From Spirosoma sp. 48-14 (GTDB lineage Bacteria > Bacteroidota > Bacteroidia > Cytophagales > Spirosomataceae), in contig NZ_MKUD01000020.1 of assembly GCF_001898575.1 (NCBI RefSeq), forward strand, positions 89,026 through 153,025: 64,000 bases of DNA. The letters run 5' to 3'. The position numbers and the translations under genes are program-made. Each line of letters starts with the position of its first letter. Position 1 is the first letter of the stretch. Positions 24,095 to 32,617 of the stretch are shown in pieces. The notes below the pieces were generated by a model that worked only from the letters and a program-made list of their open reading frames with translations, was not told the DNA's origin and did no database searches.

Positions 24095-25438
24095 ATGGAT
24101 CCTGGTGACCCACTTCCTCGACAGGTGCTCCCAGCCGTAGATGGCTGGAGCACCTATTTTGATTTATACGCCCCTTACACGGCTTTAATTTTACTGCTGC
24201 TCACGCTGGCCGGTCTGGTATCAGCGTCCGAAGCCGCCTTCTTCTCGCTATCGCCCGACGACCGTGCTCAGTGTCGGGAGAGCGCTAAAGCGCCTGATCA
24301 ACGAATTGCTCAGCTGTTGGAACGCCCTAAGCGTCTGTTAGCTTCGTTGGTTATTTTTAATAATCTCCTCAATATTGCCATTGTAGTTATTGTTACCTAC
24401 CTGACATGGGAGTTTTTGCAGGGGGTAGCTAATGCCGATTGGATATTGATTGGGGTGACCCTGACAACAACTATTGCTATTGTTTTATTCGGGGAGATCG
24501 TTCCAAAAGTATATGCCAGTCAAAACAACTTAAGCGTGGCTCGTCAGACATCTGCTTTAGCGCAGATTGGCCTGATGGTTTTCCGTCCGTTGGCTATGAT
24601 GCTGGTTAATCTAAGTAACCAGGTAGACAAACGGATTCAGCGACGTGGGTATAAGCTATCCGTCGAAGAACTGAGCCAGGCAGTAGAATTGACCGGGGCG
24701 AATGCAACCGTCGAAGAAAAAGAAATACTTAAGGGAATCGTTAATTTCAGCAATCTAACGGCCCGGCAGGTGATGCGTACTCGGCTCGATATTTCGGCTG
24801 TAAAAGATCAGTTGCCATTCGGTGAACTGTTGGCGCAAATCAACGCATCAGGTTACTCCAGAGTGCCTGTTTATGGTGAGTCGCTGGATGAAATAGAAGG
24901 GATTCTTTATATCAAAGATTTGCTACCGCATATTCATGAATCGGACGACTTTAGATGGCAATCGTTGTTGCGTCCAGCCTTTTTCATTCCCGAAAATAAA
25001 AAAGTCGATGATCTGCTTCAGGACTTCCAGAAGCGTCGGGTTCACATAGCTATTGTTGTCGATGAGTATGGTGGTACCCGTGGCCTGGTGACACTGGAAG
25101 ATATTATTGAAGAAATCTTTGGTGATATCAACGATGAATTCGATGAGGAAACGCCCGTAGGCTACCGACGTGAAGATCCGCAGACGGTTGTTTTCGAAGG
25201 TAAGATGCCTTTGACCGATGTATGCCGAATCCTGAATGTGGATGCCACTACGTTTGAAGACGTACAAGGAGATAGTGAGTCGCTGGGAGGGTTACTACTC
25301 GAACTGTTTCATCGATTGCCAAAAGCAGGTGATGAAACTACATACGATGGATTCGTTTTTCAGGTGCTTTCGGCCGATGATAAACGGATCAACGAAGTTC
25401 GAGTTCGAAAAATCGATGTGGTTGCTCAGGAACAATAG
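24095..25438 (+). CDS. gldE: Gliding motility-associated protein GldE (CNNM/CorC-type)
   Basis: The 447-residue protein has an N-terminal DUF21 membrane domain with about four segments (SASEAAFFSLSPDDR; FGEIVPKVYASQNN), a CBS pair (about 215-340, with VMRTRLDISAV and VVDEYGGTRGLVTLEDIIEE) and a C-terminal CorC/HlyC domain. It has the build of magnesium/cobalt efflux proteins. In gliding Bacteroidota the copy behind mutY-ssb is GldE, which supports gliding together with GldD. Here gldD is not next to it. The GldE name rests on the mutY-ssb context. Confidence 0.85.
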   Translation: MDPGDPLPRQVLPAVDGWSTYFDLYAPYTALILLLLTLAGLVSASEAAFFSLSPDDRAQCRESAKAPDQRIAQLLERPKRLLASLVIFNNLLNIAIVVIVTYLTWEFLQGVANADWILIGVTLTTTIAIVLFGEIVPKVYASQNNLSVARQTSALAQIGLMVFRPLAMMLVNLSNQVDKRIQRRGYKLSVEELSQAVELTGANATVEEKEILKGIVNFSNLTARQVMRTRLDISAVKDQLPFGELLAQINASGYSRVPVYGESLDEIEGILYIKDLLPHIHESDDFRWQSLLRPAFFIPENKKVDDLLQDFQKRRVHIAIVVDEYGGTRGLVTLEDIIEEIFGDINDEFDEETPVGYRREDPQTVVFEGKMPLTDVCRILNVDATTFEDVQGDSESLGGLLLELFHRLPKAGDETTYDGFVFQVLSADDKRINEVRVRKIDVVAQEQ

Positions 25439-25481
25439 CCTAATTTTATAGAGTATGGCGCATAGGCTTTGTCTACGACAG

Positions 25482-26609
25482 CTAGACCCACAAACCACGG
25501 CCCTGATTGTAATCCGTACTCATTTGTCGGACTTCTTTTACGGAATAGGTCATAAAGCCAATCTGTCGAAGCCGATGAAGGCGACTTTTTTCAAGCCGTG
25601 ATAACCGACCATCAATCAATGCACTGAACACAACAAGTCGCTCCAGGCTACGACGCACTGCAACGGGGGCTTTAGGAGCTTGTTCGGTAAACATACCAGC
25701 AATGGCTGTCTCTGATCGAAGTTCGAATCGGTCTTTCAGTGTTTCGGTAAGCAGGAAATGGGCATAATTGTAAGGTCGGTCCAGAATGGACATGTACTGT
25801 AGCGCTTCCAAAATCAGTGGGCGAAACTGATCATTTTTTCCCCATTCTTCATATAGCTCGTGTACAAATTCGCGGATGGTGATAGGGGCCATAACGCGTA
25901 CCTGTGCTTCGTGTAATACCTGTCTGGACGACCAGACATTCCATAGCGCGTAAATTGGTAGCCCAATAAGGTCTGAAGCCGGTTGTCCAATAAATGGTTG
26001 GGCTATAAACCGTACGATCAGAGCAGTTAAAGACGCCTTAATTATATTGAGCAAGAAAAAAAGGGTTAATCCCCAGCGAGGCATGGTTAAGTAAGGGTCA
26101 ATGCCGAAGCGAAGAAAGCCCGGTTGCGATTTCTCGAAAGCCGCTGTTGCCAGAGCCTGTAAATGACGTTCGTACTGGGCATCATGCGCACGGGGAAACT
26201 GACAGACTTCCATGATAATCTTGGTCCCCCAGCCATTTATAGCCAACAATAAGTTGATTTCCAGATAAACCAGCAGCAGTGTGTATAATGTCGTAATTAG
26301 GGGTAACTCGTAAGTGTTTCCAAACAACCCTATCGTTGTATGGCTGAATAGTTCAGGCCAGGTGTACTGGGGCAAATACAACAATAAGCCACCGAACACC
26401 CCTAGTAGAGCTGCCATGGTTAAGGTTGTGAGTTTTGCACGTCGAATTACCCGGTATTCAACCGGATTGAATACAAAAGGCTCGTCGCTTGGATGCGGTA
26501 TATCAAGTGCCTGCCGCAAATAGCGTAAGGATAGGTGGTCGAATGGACCCGTACTGTTGTTCGGAGGCCGGGTGGACATGATCGTAGTTTGTAACAGTGA
26601 GTTGTGCAT
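25482..26609 (-). CDS. Hypothetical multi-pass membrane protein
   Basis: I do not recognise this 375-residue protein by name. Hydrophobic segments lie near 58-78, 98-122, 175-200 and 205-220, followed by a soluble C-terminal half (225-375) rich in Arg and Glu (VMAPITIREFVHELYEEWG; ALIDGRLSRLEKSRLHRLRQ). The end (SALIDGRLSRLEKSRL) recalls EF-hand-free TerB-like helical tails, but only weakly. An alternative start is Met11 at 26579. It stands alone between gldE and the DUF3500 gene. Confidence 0.7.
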   Translation of the reverse strand: MHNSLLQTTIMSTRPPNNSTGPFDHLSLRYLRQALDIPHPSDEPFVFNPVEYRVIRRAKLTTLTMAALLGVFGGLLLYLPQYTWPELFSHTTIGLFGNTYELPLITTLYTLLLVYLEINLLLAINGWGTKIIMEVCQFPRAHDAQYERHLQALATAAFEKSQPGFLRFGIDPYLTMPRWGLTLFFLLNIIKASLTALIVRFIAQPFIGQPASDLIGLPIYALWNVWSSRQVLHEAQVRVMAPITIREFVHELYEEWGKNDQFRPLILEALQYMSILDRPYNYAHFLLTETLKDRFELRSETAIAGMFTEQAPKAPVAVRRSLERLVVFSALIDGRLSRLEKSRLHRLRQIGFMTYSVKEVRQMSTDYNQGRGLWV

Positions 26610-26755
26610 TTAACAAGGAAAATACCCAGGTTGTTGGAAAACAATGGGATATAATTAACCCGCTTTGACAGAATGGTAAACCTTCCGGCAATCGTCAATA
26701 GGTAAATGCAACCGCAAAGCCCCTTTACAACTTATTGGATAAATGCCCTTCTCCT

Positions 26756-27874
26756 ATGAAACATGTATTTTTTCTCGTTGGCTGCCTATTGGCTGGGCAT
26801 CTGCACGTATCGGGTCAGGTTGCTCCTTCGCCCAGCACACGGCCTGTTCAACAACGAACAAAAGACGAGATGACAAATGCTGCCAGAACGTTTCTGGCGA
26901 TGCTCACGCCTGAGCAGAAGCAAAAAGCTACCTTCGCCTTTGGCGATGAAGAGCGATTTAACTGGCATTTTGTGCCCAGAACCCGAAAGGGACTGCCGCT
27001 GAAAGAAATGACGGCCGAACAGCGAAAGGCGGCTATGGAGTTGCTCAAAACAGGGCTGAGTGTGCAGGGCTATGAGAAAGTGACGTCCATTATCGATATG
27101 GAAAATGTTCTCCGTGTTATCGATAATCGGCCACCCAATGATACCTATCGCGATCCGGAAAATTACTCGTTTACTGTGTTCGGCGATCCTTCCAGCAAAG
27201 ACCCCTGGGGTTGGCGCATCGAGGGGCATCACCTGTCGTTGAATTTTTCGAGTGCCGACGGAAAAGCTCTGGCTTACACGCCAACGTTTTTTGGCAGTAA
27301 CCCTGGTGTTTTGCAGTATGATACCCAAATGGCCGATAAACGCATGTCGGACCCACGGGTGAAAGATCTCCCCCAGAAAGGAAGAGAGATTCTGAAGCCG
27401 GAAACCGAGCGGGCATTTGCTTTGCTGAAAACACTTTCCGACGATCAGCGAAAACAGGCGATCCTCGATCCAGTGGCTTACCCGGAAATTGTGACCAGCA
27501 ACAAGCGGAAAGCATCATTGGAAAAAATGGATGGGCTGACGTACGCCGACATGAATGCCCAGCAGAAAAAACTGTTTAAAGATCTACTACAAGCCTATCT
27601 GGCAGCTTATCGGATTACACTGGCCAAGCAGCAGATGGATAAGCTGGAGAAAGCTGGATTGGATAATCTCCGATTTGCCTGGGCCGGTGATCTGACGCCC
27701 GAGCTGGGCGCTGGTAAAGGTTGGTATTATCGCATTCATGGCCCGACCATTCTGATTGAGTACGACAACACACAAACAAATGCTAATCATATCCATACGG
27801 TGGTTCGGGACCTGACCAACGATTGGGGCGAAGACGTATTGGGCGAGCATTATCAGAATACCAGTCACAAATAG
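26756..27874 (+). CDS. DUF3500 domain secreted protein
   Basis: The 372-residue protein starts with a signal peptide (MKHVFFLVGCLLAGHLHVSG). The rest matches the DUF3500 pattern: TNAARTFLAMLTPEQKQKA, then RFNWHFVPRTRKGLPLKEM, DPWGWRIEGHHLSLNFS, and a repeat-like C-terminal part with LTPELGAGKGWYYRIHGP and a terminal NHIHTVVRDLTNDWG. The family is found in many environmental bacteria and its function is unknown. The frame is open from 26735, but the ATG at 26756 gives the signal peptide. It ends at a strong terminator. Confidence 0.88.
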   Translation: MKHVFFLVGCLLAGHLHVSGQVAPSPSTRPVQQRTKDEMTNAARTFLAMLTPEQKQKATFAFGDEERFNWHFVPRTRKGLPLKEMTAEQRKAAMELLKTGLSVQGYEKVTSIIDMENVLRVIDNRPPNDTYRDPENYSFTVFGDPSSKDPWGWRIEGHHLSLNFSSADGKALAYTPTFFGSNPGVLQYDTQMADKRMSDPRVKDLPQKGREILKPETERAFALLKTLSDDQRKQAILDPVAYPEIVTSNKRKASLEKMDGLTYADMNAQQKKLFKDLLQAYLAAYRITLAKQQMDKLEKAGLDNLRFAWAGDLTPELGAGKGWYYRIHGPTILIEYDNTQTNANHIHTVVRDLTNDWGEDVLGEHYQNTSHK

Positions 27875-27891
27875 TCTACTGCGTCGATCGC

Positions 27892-27941
27892 ATAAACAAT
27901 GGCCTTCGGAATGCACTGTTTTTCCGAAGGCCATTGTTTAT
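27892..27941 (+). terminator. Terminator after the DUF3500 gene
   Basis: A perfect 19-bp stem (27892-27910 with 27923-27941) starts 18 nt after the stop. Confidence 0.85.
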
Positions 27942-28029
27942 ATGGTCGACCTAATAATCATTTAACAACTTTTAAGCCTTTTTGTAGGGTACTTCTTCGT
28001 AATTTGTGAAGATTATTTGTTATCAATTC

Positions 28030-29634
28030 ATGAAGAAACTCCTTATCAGCGCGTCGGCTTGTCTATTTTCATTGGCAGCCCTGGCGCAGCAAACGCAGTG
28101 GTATCTGCAAGATAAAACCGATAATACGGCCGGAATTAGCGTGGAGCGTACCTATCGCGAACTGCTGAAAGATCGTAAACCTACGCCTGTTGTTGTGGCC
28201 GTTATCGATGGCGGGATCGATACAACGCACGAAGATCTTCGGCGGATACTGTGGGTGAATCCGAAAGAGATTGCCGGTAATGGAAAAGACGATGACAAAA
28301 ATGGCTATGTGGATGATGTACACGGCTGGAACTTCATTGGTGGTAAAGACGGGCGCAATGTCAGCTACGAAACGGCTGAAGTGACCCGATTATATGTCCA
28401 GTTAAAGCCCAAGTATGAAGGCAAAGACCGGAAAAGTCTGAAACCCGACGAGCAGAAAGAGTACGACCAGTATGTGAAGGCGAAGGAGGAAGTCGAAAAG
28501 AGCCAGTCAAAATATAAGGCAGAATATCAGGGTATCAGCCAATTCTATAGCCAGTATTCGTCGGCGGTCGATAACCTCAAAAAAATGTTGCACGTAACGA
28601 AGCTCGACACAATGACCCTCCGCAAGGCTGCCGATACGCTTAGCGATGCCGCTATGAAACGACCTGTGTTGGGTGTACTTCGGTTATTGCGTCAGCAGGG
28701 GGCTCCCGATGCCGATGTTGTACTGGAAGAGCTTGAAAAATACAATGAGCAGTTAAAGTCGCGGGCCGAATACAACTACAATCCAGATTTCGATGCACGC
28801 TCAATTGTTGGCGACAACCCGAATGACCTGAATCAGCGTGATTACGGGAACAATGATATTGCTGGCCCTCGCCCTGATCATGGTACGCACGTTGCGGGTA
28901 TCATCGCGGGCGATCGTACAAACAATCTAGGGATTATGGGCGTCGCCGATGCCGTACGAATCATGGGCGTTCGGGCCGTACCCGATGGCGACGAGCGTGA
29001 TAAAGATGTGGCTAATGCCATTCGGTATGCTGTTGATAATGGTGCCCAGATCATCAACATGAGTTTTGGGAAAGACTATTCGCCCCAGCGTAAGGCGGTT
29101 GAGGATGCTGAGCGGTATGCCCTTTCGAAAGGCGTGCTTCTGGTCCATGCCGCTGGAAACGATGGAAAAGACATCGACACAGCGGCCAATTACCCCGCTC
29201 CGCGCTTTATGGATGGAACCGCTATTCCAAATGTGATTACGGTAGGTGCCAGTGCCGAGCCAAATAACGCTGAACTGATTGCCAGCTTTTCGAACTATGG
29301 AAAGCAGAATGTCGATGTCTTTGCGCCAGGCAAGGATATTTACTCCACCGTACCGGGTAGCAAATACGAGAACAATAGCGGAACCAGTATGGCATCGCCC
29401 GTAGTGGCGGGCGTGGCGGCTGTGTTGAAAGCCTATTTTCCCAAGCTGACCTACGCCGATATTAAACGCATTATTCTGCAATCGGCGACTCCGTACACCA
29501 CCAAAGTAACCCGGCCTGAATCCAGTGATTTAGTAGCCTTTAATACGCTGTCGAAAACCGGCGGTATTGTGAACCTGTATGAGGCTGTAAAACTGGCGAT
29601 TGCCCAGGAAGCTGCATCGGGCAAGGGTAAATAG
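28030..29634 (+). CDS. S8 subtilisin-like serine protease with large internal insertion
   Basis: The 534-residue protein has a signal peptide ending near residue 19 (LAALAQ) and the triad D60 (AVIDGGIDTTH), H284 (RPDHGTHVAG) and S453 (SGTSMASP). The Asp-to-His distance is about 220 residues; subtilisins usually have about 30-40. The extra 170 or so residues (about 110-255) are charged and helical (KPDEQKEYDQYVKAKEEVEK), likely a coiled-coil lid. There is no type IX secretion tail, so a periplasmic or membrane-associated location is likely. The start at 28030 gives the signal peptide. Confidence 0.92.
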   Translation: MKKLLISASACLFSLAALAQQTQWYLQDKTDNTAGISVERTYRELLKDRKPTPVVVAVIDGGIDTTHEDLRRILWVNPKEIAGNGKDDDKNGYVDDVHGWNFIGGKDGRNVSYETAEVTRLYVQLKPKYEGKDRKSLKPDEQKEYDQYVKAKEEVEKSQSKYKAEYQGISQFYSQYSSAVDNLKKMLHVTKLDTMTLRKAADTLSDAAMKRPVLGVLRLLRQQGAPDADVVLEELEKYNEQLKSRAEYNYNPDFDARSIVGDNPNDLNQRDYGNNDIAGPRPDHGTHVAGIIAGDRTNNLGIMGVADAVRIMGVRAVPDGDERDKDVANAIRYAVDNGAQIINMSFGKDYSPQRKAVEDAERYALSKGVLLVHAAGNDGKDIDTAANYPAPRFMDGTAIPNVITVGASAEPNNAELIASFSNYGKQNVDVFAPGKDIYSTVPGSKYENNSGTSMASPVVAGVAAVLKAYFPKLTYADIKRIILQSATPYTTKVTRPESSDLVAFNTLSKTGGIVNLYEAVKLAIAQEAASGKGK

Positions 29635-29652
29635 TTGAGAAACTCCTAATTG

Positions 29653-29693
29653 AAAATGAGCAATGGCCTTATAGATTGGTCATTGCTCATTTT
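29653..29693. terminator. Bidirectional terminator
   Basis: The stem 29653-29665 with 29681-29693, extended by three further pairs and flanked by A and T runs, lies between the two convergent subtilase genes. Confidence 0.85.
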
Positions 29694-29734
29694 TAGTTAG
29701 TAGCCTCTATTGAGACTTAGCGTTGGGCAAAGGC

Positions 29735-32554
29735 TTATTTCTTAATAAATCGACTGGTTTGCGAGGTGAGACCATCCGTTAATTGAAGGATGTATAATCC
29801 GGGGGGTAAATCGCCAACCGAAATGGCTCCTTCAAACTGACCATTAGGGGCGGTTAGGGATACTTGGTGGTGCTGGAAAACACCGTGCAGGTCGAATATG
29901 CCAATTTGGACCTGTCTTGACGCTGGATTCACGTAACGAATCGAGAGAGTCGTTTCGGCCGGGTTTGGGTAAAACATGATTAGGTTAGTTGGGTCGGGGT
30001 TAGTAGCAGTAAGGAGAGCGGTTGTTCGAACCGAGCGAACGGTTGACCAGCCTACACAGGTGTGTTGTGTCACCTGCACTTTATATACACCCGCCTGAGC
30101 AACGGCAAGACGATACTCACGGGCGTTGGCAATGGCCTGATCGTTTCGATACCATTGGTACTGATACGAGGTATCGATGGGGGCTTTTAGTGTTACTGTG
30201 GCCCCTTGTGGCAGATATAAGTCAGTTTCTTCGGGTAATAAGGTGAGACTATTGACTGATGATGACAGAAGGACTGTTGTGTTGGAAACAGCCTGACAAC
30301 CATTTTGTGTGACCTTTACCTGGTATCGGCCGGGCTGGTCCGCATTAAGTGTGCTGGAATGAGCGTCGTTAATGGCTGTTCCATCGCGTAGCCAGTCGAA
30401 CGTGGCGCTGGTGAGGATTCCTCCCTTGATCGGGATCACGGCCAATTGTACCTGACTGTTGGTACTGCAAAGTAGCTGATTACCCAATGGAGTAAGGCTG
30501 ATTTCGGCGTTCCGAAGGGTAATTGTCACGGGTAGTGAGGTGGCAGAACAGCCGTTTTCGGATGTAATCCGGAGTTTATATGAACCCGCCTGCGTGGCCT
30601 GATAGGTAGACTTAGTAGCGCCAGTCAGGAGCGTATCGTTCCGAAACCATTTGTATTGCGTAGCCGTAGAAGCCGTATCCGACTGTAAAAGCAGTGTAGC
30701 CCCTGGACAGATGGTAGTATCCTGCGTTGGTACAATGCGAGCGGTCAGTTGGCAGTTTATCCGATAAAGACCGCTGACAATAATCGAGTAAGGCTGGCTG
30801 GAGTAAGTCATCTTACCCTTATGCGAAACCGTGATGGTATATGTTTTGCCAGGTATCGGATTGGCAATATATACCTGCTCGACATTGTCGCGGATGTTAT
30901 CGCCCCGTGTAGCAGCCTGAGCAGGCTGAGCCGGATTCAGGACAAAAGGCAGCGTGGTTTGCTGGCCGTCGCTGATTCGCAGATCAAGGTCATTGACCAG
31001 TTTGGGCGTTCGGCTGTTGACCGAAGCAGGGGTAATACTAGTTGCAGTACTTTCTGGATCAGTCCAGGCTAAGGTAACGACGAGTGGCTCGTTGCCTTGT
31101 GCTACAACCGATTTCGTGAAGGTGCTGCCCGGTGTCAGGCTTTGTTCCAAAAAAAGATGTGCCCGGTTTTCATTTAGTACTATTCGGGCAGCCGCTTCGG
31201 TATTGAGCAGGCCCCAACCCTGGCGGTAATCGGGGCCGACTTCCGGGTTTGGTCGGTCGGCTGTATGAAGGACCAGCCCTTTCAGCGTAGCAGCCCGCAT
31301 AAATTGCCCCCCCGATAGGGCACCAGCAGCCCGCTGACGTGCATATAATTCCTGTAACAGAAATAAAGAACCCGATACATTGGCCGAGGCCATGGAGGTG
31401 CCGCTATAGGTGCCGTAGGCGTTCACACCGCTGCCTACTGACGAGAATACGCTCGTGCCAATGCCAAGTAAGTCAGGCTTGATTCGGCCATCGTCGGTAG
31501 GGCCCCAGCCACTGTACGAGGCTGATCCGACAAGTACAGGCTCACTTGGGCCAGAATACGTAATATTGGCAGCGCCAACTGTCAGGACATTTTTGGCGGT
31601 GGCGTCGGCCGGAATCACATCATACGTATCATTTCGGCTCCGGGCTACTGTACTCTGTACGTCCGTATTTTTCAGGTAATAGGCTGTGCCATCGGGAGGG
31701 CCTGTTTCGGCTCGTTTGTTATCGGCCGAACGAACCATCAGAAAGAATGGGTTATTATAAGCCAGTTTGTCCAAGTCCTGAGTCTTGGTCGAATAAAAGC
31801 CGAACAGGTAATCTTCCGTCGCGTTAATGGATGGAGTGCCCCACCATTCCCACTTAAGGTCCGGATTTTTTCCTGGTCTTGAGTCATTATATACCCAGCC
31901 TGCTACGGGGCCATAAGCATGGTTAGAAATCAGTAGATTGGGAGCCGCAGTAGTCAGTTCGCTAATGTCATCAGTATAATCCCATACTGATAATTGGGCA
32001 CCGAAAGCCATCCCCTTTGCACTGGCATTGATGCCTTGAGCTACCAATGTACCTGCTAGATGGGTGGTGTGATCGTTAACCGATGCTCCATTGTCTTTCT
32101 GGATAATCTTGGCGTTTCCATAGGGCGTCCCCGCAAATTCCTGATGTGTATTGAGCACCCGACCACCATCCCATAAACCCAGCCGGCCTTCCACTAAAGT
32201 CGAATTACCCGACAAGGCAATTGACAAAGAGCCGCCAGCCTGTAAGGCTTGCGTCCGGGTGCCCTGAGCCGCTTCGACATTATGCAGCGAATAATAAACG
32301 GGTTGCCCCAGTGGGTCAATTTCCTGCAGGGTAAGAACACGTTGATTGGAATAGTTTTTGCGGATAGGCCAGTGATACCGACGGGCAAATTGACGTGTTT
32401 GTTTGCGGTTCTTTTCGTATCGTTTAAGTAAATCGGTTTGCCAATTCGGTACGTCGTTTTGTTGAGAACGTTGTGCCCAGGCAGAGCTATGGGTAGCCCC
32501 TGCAAAAAACGCCACATAGATACACAGCAGCAGGCCGAAACCCCTGAAATTCAT
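29735..32554 (-). CDS. Secreted S8 subtilase with Ig-like repeats and type IX secretion tail
   Basis: With the start at 32554 the product is 939 residues with a signal peptide (MNFRGFGLLLCIYVAFFAG). The triad is D129 (GLWDGGRV), H162 (NDHTTHLAGT) and S387 (YSGTSMASANVSG). After a jelly-roll-like part (to about 600) come Ig-like modules with the repeated pattern QYKWFRND / YQWYRND. The last 80 residues are a type IX secretion C-terminal domain (MFYPNPAETTLSIRYV; LPPGLYILQLTDG; SRFIKK). It should be exported to the cell surface or medium. A longer frame to 32617 lacks a better signal. It is a tandem paralogue of the next gene. Confidence 0.92.
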   Translation of the reverse strand: MNFRGFGLLLCIYVAFFAGATHSSAWAQRSQQNDVPNWQTDLLKRYEKNRKQTRQFARRYHWPIRKNYSNQRVLTLQEIDPLGQPVYYSLHNVEAAQGTRTQALQAGGSLSIALSGNSTLVEGRLGLWDGGRVLNTHQEFAGTPYGNAKIIQKDNGASVNDHTTHLAGTLVAQGINASAKGMAFGAQLSVWDYTDDISELTTAAPNLLISNHAYGPVAGWVYNDSRPGKNPDLKWEWWGTPSINATEDYLFGFYSTKTQDLDKLAYNNPFFLMVRSADNKRAETGPPDGTAYYLKNTDVQSTVARSRNDTYDVIPADATAKNVLTVGAANITYSGPSEPVLVGSASYSGWGPTDDGRIKPDLLGIGTSVFSSVGSGVNAYGTYSGTSMASANVSGSLFLLQELYARQRAAGALSGGQFMRAATLKGLVLHTADRPNPEVGPDYRQGWGLLNTEAAARIVLNENRAHLFLEQSLTPGSTFTKSVVAQGNEPLVVTLAWTDPESTATSITPASVNSRTPKLVNDLDLRISDGQQTTLPFVLNPAQPAQAATRGDNIRDNVEQVYIANPIPGKTYTITVSHKGKMTYSSQPYSIIVSGLYRINCQLTARIVPTQDTTICPGATLLLQSDTASTATQYKWFRNDTLLTGATKSTYQATQAGSYKLRITSENGCSATSLPVTITLRNAEISLTPLGNQLLCSTNSQVQLAVIPIKGGILTSATFDWLRDGTAINDAHSSTLNADQPGRYQVKVTQNGCQAVSNTTVLLSSSVNSLTLLPEETDLYLPQGATVTLKAPIDTSYQYQWYRNDQAIANAREYRLAVAQAGVYKVQVTQHTCVGWSTVRSVRTTALLTATNPDPTNLIMFYPNPAETTLSIRYVNPASRQVQIGIFDLHGVFQHHQVSLTAPNGQFEGAISVGDLPPGLYILQLTDGLTSQTSRFIKK

Positions 32555-32617
32555 GCCCTGTGCCTTATAATATGTACTTGACGTGTGCCTGTAGAGCCGT
32601 TCCAGATGCCGTTGCAA

